Assembly: GCA_002989075.1 (NCBI GenBank)
Contig: PSQN01000017.1
Span: 620,001 to 684,000 of the forward strand
Reading direction: 5' to 3'
From: Arthonia radiata
Taxonomy: Eukaryota > Ascomycota > Arthoniomycetes > Arthoniales > Arthoniaceae
DNA length: 64,000 nt
The notes under the pieces were generated by a model. The model saw nothing but the letters and a program-made list of their open reading frames with translations. It was not told the DNA's origin and ran no database searches. The position numbers and the translations under genes are program-made. Numbering within the stretch: position 1 is the stretch's first letter; every line of letters starts with the position of its first letter. Shown piece after piece: positions 20,261 through 29,652 of this stretch.

Positions 20261-20449
20261 TCACGCACCCGGCCACCTCCGCAACTCCTCCCTGCCGTCA
20301 GGACGCCTTACCCGATGCCAGCGCCCGCGTCCTGGCTCATCGAACATCGCCATATTTCCGAAATGGTTGTAGTAGCACCGAAAGCAGAGCAGGAAGAGGA
20401 CGAGCAGAGCGATGCCGCCGATGATGGCACCCCAGATTGCCCCTTCCAT
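20261..20449 (-). CDS. 62-aa single-pass membrane micro-protein (cluster member 5)
   Basis: ATG 20449 to TGA 20261. A membrane helix (AIIGGIALLVLFLLCF, about residues 7-24) is followed by RCYYNHFGNMAMFDEPGRG and the tail RRPDGREELRRWPGA. The tail matches that of the 65-aa protein, and the juxtamembrane part matches the 163-aa protein, which makes this member the link that ties the cluster together. No signal peptide, no cleavage site; tail probably cytosolic. Function unknown. Confidence 0.72.
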   Translation of the reverse strand: MEGAIWGAIIGGIALLVLFLLCFRCYYNHFGNMAMFDEPGRGRWHRVRRPDGREELRRWPGA

Positions 20450-21205
20450 TAGCGCTTGAGGTGCGTCGTGGAGGGTTGTTAATCGTCCCGAGGTTCGATG
20501 GACACGAGGCGGGAGAGCTGTAGGTAGTGATCAGAGTTCAACCGCGGAAACGGTGTGAAGCTTGTTGATGTTGACGGGATGACAGATGAGGGAGATGGTG
20601 CAGCACCTCTCTTGAAATATCAATGAAGAGTTCATGGAGCGACGGTTGTTTTTAAACTTTGCGCTTTGTTGTGAAGGTAAGCACCCTTCGTCATGACAAT
20701 CACGCTTGTCCTGCTAGCCAAATGAGAAAGGTTGCAAACCACCCGCAAGCCACGACACAAGCAACCTGCACGTGAGAGTATCCCGTAGAGAGAATGTTTG
20801 CAAACACCCCACCCAACCGCGTGTGAAAAGACAGCACTTGCTGCCTGATTGCTGGCATCATAAAGCGTGGTCTCAACACGCAGAGCCAAACTCAGGGCTT
20901 TATAGTCAGCGCCAACGAAGTGTGTTGTCTGCGGCGACGGGGCTGGCACTCATTGTGATAGCGGGCGTGCGCGTGCTTGGGAAAGCGAGGCGTCATACAA
21001 AGCTGACGGGGCTGAGAAGTGCGCAGGAAAGGCTTGTCAACAAGGTCATCATCATTCACGCTTGCTATGAATGAAGTTGTCAGAACCTCACCAACCTCAT
21101 CTCCCTCCCCTCTCCAAATCCCAGCACGCCTTACATACTCTTCCAGCACCAACCTCCCCCTCCCATTTCCAGCACCACCCTTCACCCCCCGCCATACCCG
21201 CACCC
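20450..21205. other. Intergenic with C/T-rich tract
   Basis: No gene. 21100-21260 is strongly pyrimidine-rich on the plus strand (runs of CTCCC, CCACC), lying just past and into the 3' end of the 96-aa gene; on the transcribed strand this is a purine-rich 3' region. Confidence 0.5.
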
Positions 21206-21496
21206 TCAGTCCCTCACATCATCCCCATACCACCTCCCCGCCCCCTTCAGCACCTTCTCCATCTCCCTCAACTCCTTCCGTGTCTTAGCCCACACGCCCT
21301 GAAACCCCTTGAAGAAGTCATCATCGCTCTTCGTGTCACGATCAAGCATGCTAAGCAGGAGGTGATCGTTGCCCTCGATGAAGATTCTTAGAATCGTGAG
21401 AGAGCGGGTGATGTGGTAGGGGATATTTTCGTTCCTGCCTGCGGTGGTAGTGGGTTGCAGGCGCTGAATTGCGCTGGATGCGGGGTTGTTGGCCAT
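21206..21496 (-). CDS. 96-aa hypothetical soluble protein
   Basis: ATG 21496 to stop 21206. The product is hydrophilic with natural composition: a Ser/Thr-rich start, a predicted helix ITRSLTILRIFIEGNDHLLL, an acidic turn (DRDTKSDDDFF) and a charged C-terminal helix (KTRKELREMEKVLKGAG). No membrane segment or family recognised. It is one of several micro-protein genes on the same strand between 16 and 28 kb. Confidence 0.55.
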   Translation of the reverse strand: MANNPASSAIQRLQPTTTAGRNENIPYHITRSLTILRIFIEGNDHLLLSMLDRDTKSDDDFFKGFQGVWAKTRKELREMEKVLKGAGRWYGDDVRD

Positions 21497-22694
21497 GTTA
21501 GAGGCGAATCAGGCGTGATTGGTGGTTGATGATCTGGGTTTCGTGGGGGGTTCGAGAGTGTGAAAGCTGGAGGATAGTATGCGGATTTTAGGGCTTTGAT
21601 GTTGGCTGGGCACTGTTTGACCGTGTCTTGCCACCTTCTTTTGACGTTTGCACGGCGTTCGAGCTGGAGGCGAGAGGCGGATCTAGGGCTGGGAAGTCAT
21701 ACTCTCTAGAGAAGCATGTGCTCATAGCTTTGAGACAGCAGATCATTATTTTAGAAAAGGAGGGCACGGATATCCGTCCGTTCGCGACGAGACCACGCTT
21801 GATGCATCGCGACGTTGAACACTAACAAGAACGCTCGTATGCCCATACATAATACCTCCCACAAGAGTTGGGAAAAGGACAGTGTCGTCGCACTCGCTCA
21901 CTCCAAGCCTTACCTCGCGCGTGATCTTACAGCCCGACCCGGGACGCCCTCGAAATGCATCGAGGACAGGATCCACGATCAGTGCGCGCGGTGAGAAGAA
22001 AAGGAAGGAATGCAGGACTGATTGAGCGAGCGCGAGCGCTACTCACCGCGGTCATGTCCGCATTGGTGTTCTGTGTCCACGATGATGATTCTGGTGCGAT
22101 AATGGCGAACAATGTCATACATATCAAACTGATGGTGCCAGTTTCAGGGGGCAATGCCAGCTTCTCGGGGGAGTTATTGGGGGTAATTTCTAGGGGTAGT
22201 GTCAATTTCTAGCGTATGCGCGATACTGCCGATATAGGCAATACGTTCAAAGTCTGGGGCACGGAAAAGCACGGGCCACAATTGCCACGGGCCTGTGCCT
22301 GGCAGCTACGTCGGCTAATTCGGTGTTGGCGCTGGGGCCCAACCGCCGCTGTTATCTAAAGGGACAGTGCAGGGTGGCTTTGCCGGCCGTCTAATACCTT
22401 GCATCTGGTGGATCAAATGCAACCGTGGCCTAAGTGGAATAATGCGGAGTCAGGCTTGGGTTGAGAATGTTTCATTTGGCTGGCATCACCAAGTAAGATT
22501 TGATAGCTGGTCTCATGGGAATAGACGGATGACGGTCAGGATTGAGAAGGATAAAATTACGGGTGCTGTCCCGGACAGCATACGCTTGGTCAACGAAAAT
22601 ACTGAGACCTGCCACATCGCCAGCACCTACCAATTTCGATGCGTTAAAGCGTTTTGAGAGACTCGTGTTCGTAAAATACTCTTTACGAGTAGCC
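21497..22694. other. Unresolved intergenic stretch
   Basis: No supported gene. Short frames on both strands between 22,470 and 22,745 have natural composition but neither a decisive start nor a family match, so the strand that codes here (if any) is undecided. Confidence 0.4.
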
Positions 22695-23505
22695 ATGAAA
22701 AAACCATATTCAGGGGTTAAGGCAGCGTCTTCGAAAGCCCGCATTCCTCTCGATGAAAGGGTTGTATGGCTGAAAATCGAGGTTCAACACTCGGAGACTA
22801 CTCCTACTAGCAAGGTAAAGGCTCAGGGTAAAAAGAAATCTACGAGGCCTGTTAGTTTCTTCACCGCTTCTGGTATCTTGGTAAAAAACCAAGCCCTTGC
22901 TGGAATGACAGATTACAGGACGAGTAAGTTCTCAAGGCGTTTCTCTGTACTTTTGAAACTTTCCATCGGTAATGCTCGCTGTAGATCTCCGAGGAGGCGC
23001 TGTTGAGAATAATAAGACGCCTCAGGAGTATGAGAGTTATTTCGCTACTATTGCACACGCATCCACGTCTCATGTTCTCATCACTACTGGCAACGGGAAA
23101 ACATATACGAACAAAGCTCGGTGGGAAAACGAGGGGATACATCTGACACCAGGGTCAGAGACAGACGAGAGCGGATATAAGGCTTTCCTTGAGAAGGGTC
23201 ATCAGCGCCGTGATAGGTTCTCGACAAAAACGAATTTAACCATTGACTTCGGCGACACGACGTTCGGCGCGACTAGACACTTCAAGAATGATGACAATGG
23301 TATGGTAACATACAACTTCACCTCACTACTCGCCCAGGCGGCGAAAGATGACAAAGACATTGAGTTAGGCATGGTAAGCGCCGCCTTGCAGGCTTCTGTC
23401 CAATCCGGATCTAATCTCATGAAGAAGACTCACCTAGTAACTAGGTTGTCGCGATTACCGTCGCGATCGAGGAGTCGTACTGGATCCATGGACACGGAAA
23501 GTTAG
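22695..23505 (+). CDS. Candidate two-exon gene of unknown function
   Basis: ATG 22695; exons 22695-22923 and 22985-23505 join in phase through a GTAAGT...TGTAG intron of 61 nt, giving 249 aa. The first exon is Lys/Ser-rich (MKKPYSGVKAASSKARIP), the second reads like a folded domain (NLTIDFGDTTFGATRHF, MVTYNFTSLLAQAAKDDKD). No family recognised. The last ~25 residues turn Arg/Ser-rich, and a different frame just beyond also looks coding-like, so the 3' end of the model is doubtful or the locus is partly decayed. Local base composition is AT-richer than the flanking housekeeping genes. Confidence 0.38.
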
Positions 23506-23999
23506 AGGAGAACCATCCAGCGTTTGCACACCCTTACGAGCATCTAAAGGCTAAGTTCCGATGGAATGGTTGATTAGAGCCTGCGGGGTGTGAGCAGCCC
23601 ACTGTTGGCCTTCAGAGGGGTTACACGTATACGACGCGAATTGTAAGTTTTCGACAGCATCTCCTAGTGGAGACATGTGCAGTCTCCCCAATATCTCCAG
23701 CTTTGTTTTCGGCCGCAACGGAGTTATACTGCCCTGGAACGAAGGCGTTGCAGAGGTGCTATCATGACATCTGGACAGTACGTCCAGGGTTCACAAACTT
23801 GCAAGTACCTTCGACAATGTATTAAAATCATGCTGCCCCAGAACCCATTGTTATAGGCCGAGTATTTCTCTTAGAATTTTGCTACCAGCGGAAAAACACA
23901 ATCTTCAAGTGCTGCAAGTTGAGTCAGTTGCCCTCGCGTGCTTGTGCTTTCCTACTGTCAGCTCGCTCCCATGTTATTCTAGCCAAAGCAAAGATCCCC

Positions 24000-24362
24000 A
24001 TGACAGCGACCTATGCGATGGATGCAGGAATGGACATTGCAGCGAACGAAGTCAGATACGAGCGCAACGTTCTAGAAGGGTCACTATTCAACATTACCGC
24101 TCTTGCTCCTCTCTTCTGTCCCTTCCAAGTCTGCGGTAGTTCATGGCGTGCTTGTCGAAAACAAGGTCTTCGTGCGATATCTAGGAATGTCGGTATGTTC
24201 TGTGCTCAGAACGAGCTTTTTCTGGGCTGCGGATTAAGGTTCGCATCCGCAGGCCCAGTACCCAACGCACTTCTGGAGCAATTGGCCGCGGTATTCTTTG
24301 AGGACTCAAGTAAGCAGCCGGGAAGTGCGAGGCATACCGAGAACGGTACTTCACAAAGGTAG
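24000..24362 (+). CDS. Possible coding remnant, 120 aa
   Basis: From ATG 24000 the frame reads TATYAMDAGMDIAANEVRYE and then EGSLFNITALAPLFCPF, natural for protein, and it is also open upstream to about 23850. It may be a further exon of the candidate locus before it or a separate relic. No family recognised, no decisive splice sites. Confidence 0.25.
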   Translation: MTATYAMDAGMDIAANEVRYERNVLEGSLFNITALAPLFCPFQVCGSSWRACRKQGLRAISRNVGMFCAQNELFLGCGLRFASAGPVPNALLEQLAAVFFEDSSKQPGSARHTENGTSQR

Positions 24363-24696
24363 TAATAATGGTCGTAATGTCATACATGGGCTGAGAGGTT
24401 TTATGAACGTCGAGTATCCAGATTGAGCACTATCACGTCCAGTACTACGAGTCTCGAGTGGTGCCGAGTACCCAGCGCTGAAAGTCTGGGCTCTTTGGAG
24501 ACTGTTCCTCTATCTTTGACATTCTTCATCATGGTCGTTTATAGATTGTTATGTTGTCCACAGGATAGCGAACCTTAGTCGCAAGTGATCTCCATTCCCT
24601 GATCCATCTCAATAATGCCGCATGAAAATACATTCTTTGAGTGCCTCGCGCTCTTACGGGGAAATGTGCTCGAGTGGTCATGCTTCACGGTCACTT
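24363..24696. other. Intergenic, nothing recognised
   Basis: Lies beyond the stop of the ketosamine kinase; no frame or repeat of note. Confidence 0.55.
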
Positions 24697-26234
24697 CTAG
24701 GCTGTTGACTTCTGGTAGCCCTCAGGAAACTTGTGGACAAGCTCCTTCAGCCCTGATGTGAGCCTGAAAGTCTCTCAGTAGTCGATTCTGAGAAGGTAAC
24801 ACCAGCTTTTTAGGCCACGCTCACTTTTCGCGGTATTCACTATTACCTTTGTAAAGTATCGAATCCAGGATGTTGACGCGGCTATCATAAGACCTTTTAG
24901 CTGAGTCACAAAGGCAACAGGTGTGCCGTGCTTACGTGGCACAAAGCGCGTTCCGATCATCGCGGTCTTCCTCCGGTGGAGACGACGGGAAATGCTCGTG
25001 ATAGCGAGTCACGTACGGTTCGCCAATCTTATTCCACGTCTGACGCCACACACCAAGCTCGTCTAAGTAGTCAGCGTTGCAAGGGACACATAGATGGTCG
25101 ATGAATGACAAGGATGGCAAAGATGTTCCCGACTCGACAACGAAACAGAGCAGACATGGTTGGGAGACCTACACTCATTGTGCGCATAAAAGCTTGCGGC
25201 ATCGAAGATGATGGGGAGATTGGTATCTGCGTCAGTAGTGGCATTGCCATGCCAACAATCTCCGTGAATCAAGCAAGGCTTAATCGAACGACCGTCGGTC
25301 TCCAGTGGTCGCAAAAGCCGAGGGATGACCTTTGTGAGAAATGGATCGATCAATTCTGTAATCTCGTCGTTTGGGCCTTGCACAGTCTGCTCAGTCTCTA
25401 GCAACGCTTTCGTTGTGCGAGTGAAGTATTCTTCCCATGTGCTAGCCCATCCATGGTCAATAGCGATGTTGCCGTGATACGTGGTGTGTGAAAACCCGAA
25501 CTTGCCATTTGGGGACGTCCCAGTCTTGTGCAGCGTAGCCATCTTCAACGGGAAGGTTGCGAGGTCCGGCAACTCATTGGTCATTTCATGAAAGTCACAC
25601 AAGAAGAAGTGGACATTTTCTAGGGTTGCGTAAGTGCCCCAGGCGATCGGACGGGGCGCGAGATCAGAGACTGCGGCATGTATTGCAGTCATAGCAGCAA
25701 ATTCTCCAGACATCATGCCCTTCCCACGGTCTCCATATGATATCTGACATAGGTTTTCAGCATTAGACAAGGGTGATCAGCGATCCGCAAACACGAATGC
25801 AATACGACAGATGCAAAGACCGACTCGACATGCCAACATCGGTGACAGATTTCTGCATCGTTGTGTGATCGCATTCATCGACTATCCCGCCGCGCTGGAA
25901 TCAGAACTCTACCAAGGCTCTTCTGAAGATGGCAGTGCTCCTGAGCTCACCTTGAGGAAATATTCGAAAGGCTGCCCTTCTCGCTCGGTCACGAGTCGGG
26001 CTGTCCGCGTCCAGAAACTCGCCCCGTGAGGATTGACTTTCACATTGTTTGTGCCGGGCGGTAGTTCTGCAGCTTGGTCAAACGAATGACAGGTCTGTAC
26101 CGAATATCGACGCTGCCGAGCTCCTTCAGTAAACAGAAGAGCTGCTTACTTGCGATCACCGCCGGGTCGATGATCTGGACGGCCTCAGCAGGGACATCGA
26201 CTTCTCCATGGTACTCAACTTGTTCAGTAGGCAT
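24697..26234 (-). CDS. Ketosamine/fructosamine-3-kinase family protein, six exons
   Basis: Phosphorylates ketosamines on glycated proteins or small amines, starting their removal; cytosolic. Six exons: 26234-26150, 26066-25951, 25743-25173, 25062-24936, 24893-24825 and 24763-24697, total 344 aa, every junction in phase. Family blocks: NPHGASFW, RGKGMMSGEF, PIAWGTYATLENVHFFLC, kinase loop LIHGDCWHGN, FDAASFYAHNE joining to YELGVWRQTW, and the end LVHKFPEGYQ. The DFG-like position is FDA, as usual here. One intron is only 42 nt (24894-24935) and another 207 nt. Start 26234 is the first ATG; the codon at 26249 is GTG. A CACGTG element (26350-26355) lies about 120 bases upstream. Confidence 0.9.
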
Positions 26235-26899
26235 CTTTCGATGGCTCACTCTGTGTGCTCCGCCAGGTAGATACGCAGTTTGATCGGCAGCAGGCTTAAG
26301 GGGTAAGGCACTAGCAGCGCGGACGCGTCACGCCAAGCCTTTGTCCTGTCACGTGATAAATCACTACAATTTACCCGCAGTTTCCCAGGCAATTGACGGC
26401 CTTCTGTCACGCACTCTGCTGGGCTCACAACTCATCGCGGGCTCGGGCGAGGCAAATGTTTGTGAGGCAAATGTTTCGATGCGGGCATGTATCCCGAACG
26501 TCACACAATTCTCCGGCAACGTCTATCGCAGGTAAAGCTGACAGTGCCAGTCTGGTACTTCTGGTACCCGTGTTTTAACTCTCATCAAGTCCTCCGACGA
26601 CCTTACACATGCGTAGCTATCTCATCTTCCTCGTGTTGTCTTCAACTCGCGGCCCATTTTGCTCCACGTTGAGGCTAACAGTCTTCGGCAATTTTTCGCT
26701 GGGGGTAAGGGTACAAGGACTTCGTTTCTCTTCCATAACACTGAAACTGACCGCAGCGAAGAATCAGGAAGGATGCCCCGTGGCGTGGTGGGGGCCAGTG
26801 CCACCGCCCACGTTGCCTGCCTCAGCCGCCTTGCTCCCTTCTATATCAACCCCGTAGACCTGGAAACATTTCCATCATCATGCAGATTGCACGCGCAGC
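26235..26899. other. Promoter region of the ketosamine kinase
   Basis: Contains CACGTG within GTCACGTGA (26348-26356) and one ACGCGT (26323-26328), both possible factor sites for the kinase gene. No gene seen. Confidence 0.45.
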
Positions 26900-27193
26900 A
26901 TGGCCACCTCAGAGCAGAAGGCTCGTTTGATGACCAGCGAGCTGAGTAATGGTAACAAGCAAGTAGGCAAATCAACAACTTCAAGCCAAAGGCAGCGTTC
27001 CTTATTGAGGCGTCGAATAAATCCAGCGTTAATTGTTCTATCCTACTCAATCTTGTTGCTTGCTCCGTGGTCTTTGACCATCGTCATCAACCACCGTCCC
27101 ATTGGCGGCGGCTCCTATTATGATCAAACAGGACGCTTCTCTCCCGCCCAATTCGACAAAAATGTACCAGTCATCGGCTTCATGCTGATATAG
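26900..27193 (+). pseudogene. N-terminal stump of a larger multi-pass membrane protein
   Basis: 97 codons. A basic Ser-rich start is followed by one membrane segment (ALIVLSYSILLLAPWSLTIV) and then SYYDQTGRFSPAQFD, a pattern I associate with the first transmembrane unit of long ascomycete membrane proteins of unknown function. After this the frame stops and nothing similar continues downstream, so it is most likely a truncated remnant; a short independent gene cannot be excluded. Confidence 0.4.
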
Positions 27194-27586
27194 AGGACGA
27201 CGTTACTTGCTTTATGGGCTTTGCACCATCGGGATAGCGCGTTCGTAGTCAAACGACGCCGTCTGCCAAGTACCAACAGGATAGAGAGAGCAAATTATGC
27301 TGTTCCAGAGCCGGTGTGAAGCTACGAAATCGAGGGTAGAGCTTAGGATGAGGAATGAGGAAAACTACAGGAGACAGCGCATCCATAGACCCGTGTGGTA
27401 CTTGACGGCATTTGGCGGCTTGACTATCATGAACCGATGAAACGAGCTGACAGCCACTTCATTGCGAAGATAAGCTCAAAATGTTTCACATCAGAATTTA
27501 CTTTTGAAAATTATTGGAGAGTCGTATTCGAAGGTCCACAAGTCTCTTTTGGAGATGCAGAGGCTATGGTGGGACCACCCCCAACC
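27194..27586. other. Intergenic, nothing recognised
   Basis: Between the membrane-protein stump and the coiled-coil gene; no supported frame. Confidence 0.5.
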
Positions 27587-27874
27587 TCATCGGCGGCCGC
27601 GCAAAAGCGCTTCCCACTCATCTTGCACGTCCTCCAAAGCTTTCCTAACTTGGGCAATCTGTTTCTCAACGTTCGCCAGCTTGTCGAGGTGCATATGGGC
27701 GTCTGCTTTGCAGATATTTTCGCTTGCAGCCAATATGTCTCTGGCTTGCACCTTGAGATCGCTTGATTGTGCTCGAAGATCCTCCGTCCTCGCCATTAGC
27801 GCGGACATCTCTTCCTGTCTTTTTCGGTTGCTGCTGGTTGTTGGCTGCATAGATTCTGCTGGTAGGTCGGACAT
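27587..27874 (-). CDS. 95-aa coiled-coil protein
   Basis: ATG 27874 (the codon opening the longer frame is TTG). After a Ser/Thr-rich start, residues about 22-90 form a near-continuous amphipathic helix with heptad spacing (for example MARTEDLRAQSSDLKVQARD and NVEKQIAQVRKALEDVQDEW), ending LLRGRR. It probably self-associates or binds another coiled coil. Such short three-helix or SNARE/BLOC-like proteins are too degenerate to name by eye. Confidence 0.6.
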   Translation of the reverse strand: MSDLPAESMQPTTSSNRKRQEEMSALMARTEDLRAQSSDLKVQARDILAASENICKADAHMHLDKLANVEKQIAQVRKALEDVQDEWEALLRGRR

Positions 27875-28324
27875 GGCGCTGGAATAGTACAATGCCTGGT
27901 CACAGGAGATTGATTTTCAGGGGTGATGGCTTTGCTTGTAGATAGTGGGCGGATGAGAGGAGTGTTGTTTATGTTTCACACAACAGGTAATGCGTGTAAG
28001 CTTGAGCGTCGTTTTGTGTAGTTCACGATTGGAAAGGTGGCTCGAGAGGTGGAAAGTGAAGGCTTTGTGAGAGCTGCCCAAATTGAGCGGCATGCGTTCG
28101 TGTTCAAACGACCGCGTCTGTCATCTATCAGCAGTACGAAGCGACAGAACTGGCCCGTTTGAAGGACGTCATATGTGCTGAGGGTGTATTAGATGCTACG
28201 TCAGTCGTGTCTTCATGCTATGCAAGCCTGCGAGATCTTGAAATGTCTCAATAGCTCATGGCCCATACCCACCTGCGCCAATCCATGCAATGCTATGCTT
28301 CCGAAGGCGACCTTCGAGATACAC
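27875..28324. other. Intergenic between coiled-coil gene and DNAJC9-like gene
   Basis: Promoter of the 95-aa gene and 3' flank of the J-protein gene. No gene seen. Confidence 0.5.
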
Positions 28325-29281
28325 TCATGCCTTGGCCTTTCTGCCCTTCGCTCTGTTTGCAGCAAACGCCTCCTCAGGTGGCTCTTCGAAACCACCTCGC
28401 TTCCTCTTCCCACCAGCGTATTTCTCCTCAAGCTGGACCATGAAACCAGCGCGCTTGTTCTGATTGGCCTGGATCATTGCTGCCAAGTCCATCATGTCTC
28501 CACCATTCTTCTCCTTCCCAGCTTTTCCTTCCTTCTTGTTCTTTTCTTTGGCCATCTTCTGCTTCTCCGCTTGAGCCTCTTTTGCTTCCTTGTTCGCATG
28601 TCGTTTCCGCGCCGCTTTGCTCTTCTCACTCTCATTCGTATACTTATCGTACGCCTCCACCTCACCGCTCTTGATTGCATCGTCGACGACTTCGCGGAAT
28701 CTCTCATCGTCATCCAGCACATTGCTCAACATAACCGCCTGGTAGACGATATCCATGCTTCCCTTGCCCTTCTTGTACGCCTTGATTATATCTCCGCGCT
28801 CCTCATCGCTCCCTTTGTATTCTTCCTTGAAAGCATTGATCTTCTCCTCGGTAATCACATTCTCAAATTGCGCGCGGTAGAAGCTGAGCCAGTCAAAGTC
28901 ATCACCATCAGCATCCAGGATACTGTCCGAGGTGCTGCCTGTTTGGTCGTATCGAGAGCGCCTAGTGGGATCTGAGAGGATGGCATAGGCGAATGCGATG
29001 CGCTGGAAGGCTTCTTTTGCTGTGTCTTTCTCGGAGTCGGGAGCTTTGTCGGGGTGGTGGAGAAGTGCGAGTTTGCGGTATGAGTGCTTGATCTCGTCTG
29101 TGGTGGCGGTGGTGGCAACGGCGAGGACTTCGTAGGGATCGATGGATGTTGGAGGTGATTCTGATAGCTTTTCTGAGGTCCCCTCGGACTCAGATTCGGA
29201 GTCGCCGAAGTCTTCGAAGTCGTCGACGGCTTCGGCGGGAGGTGCGGAGCGCTGGGAATTGCGGCGGGTGCGGGAAGGCAT
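28325..29281 (-). CDS. J-domain protein, DNAJC9-like
   Basis: Hsp70 co-chaperone of the DNAJC9 type, which in animals also chaperones histones H3-H4. Single exon, 318 aa. An acidic Ser/Glu stretch (about residues 20-45) precedes the J domain at about 48-115 with the HPD motif in LLHHPDKAPD. The post-J region (DFDWLSFYRAQFENVITEEKI, then VVDDAIKSGEVEAYDKYTNE) is the diagnostic DNAJC9 helical part. The tail is a long Lys/Glu coiled coil ending with basic clusters (KRKRGG, KGRKAKA) that could target the nucleus. Diverges from the Kin17-like gene over a 371-base shared promoter. Confidence 0.88.
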   Translation of the reverse strand: MPSRTRRNSQRSAPPAEAVDDFEDFGDSESESEGTSEKLSESPPTSIDPYEVLAVATTATTDEIKHSYRKLALLHHPDKAPDSEKDTAKEAFQRIAFAYAILSDPTRRSRYDQTGSTSDSILDADGDDFDWLSFYRAQFENVITEEKINAFKEEYKGSDEERGDIIKAYKKGKGSMDIVYQAVMLSNVLDDDERFREVVDDAIKSGEVEAYDKYTNESEKSKAARKRHANKEAKEAQAEKQKMAKEKNKKEGKAGKEKNGGDMMDLAAMIQANQNKRAGFMVQLEEKYAGGKRKRGGFEEPPEEAFAANRAKGRKAKA

Positions 29282-29652
29282 GGTGGTGGTTTATATCTAT
29301 GAATGAGCTTGAGGAGAAGACGGAGGACTTTCTGGGAAGTCAAGAGCCTTTTTGTTCGTTGTATTGCAGGTGAATCTTTAAGAAAATGAGAACTACACGT
29401 CCACTCTAACAATCACATGCGAGTTGAAAGTGACGCGGTTCGGACGCGTCAAAGGTAAACTCCATTAAACCCGAGCTCATAATTTCACGAGAAAGTTGGG
29501 CTGGCATCATTCTTAGATTATATATTCTAGCGAAATTCTCTTCCTGTGTCTTTGGTCAGCTAAAACCCACATGTTCAAGCCTCGGCAAAAGGTCGAAGTC
29601 GAAGCCTTTTTCTTCATCGTCGCTCACCTACACCCGCAGCGACATCACAGTA
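29282..29652. promoter_or_regulatory. Bidirectional promoter, DNAJC9-like / Kin17-like
   Basis: 371 bases between two divergent ATGs. It has one ACGCGT (29444-29449) near the middle. A single site may be chance, but both flanking genes belong to families connected with DNA replication. Confidence 0.4.

Noticed and set aside
22472-22744. Minus frame with natural composition (90 codons)
   Set aside because: Overlaps the plus-strand candidate on the other strand; no splice or family support to prefer it, so not called as a gene.
28193-28975. 260-codon plus frame opposite the DNAJC9-like gene
   Set aside because: Antisense shadow; the minus strand has the J domain with HPD motif.
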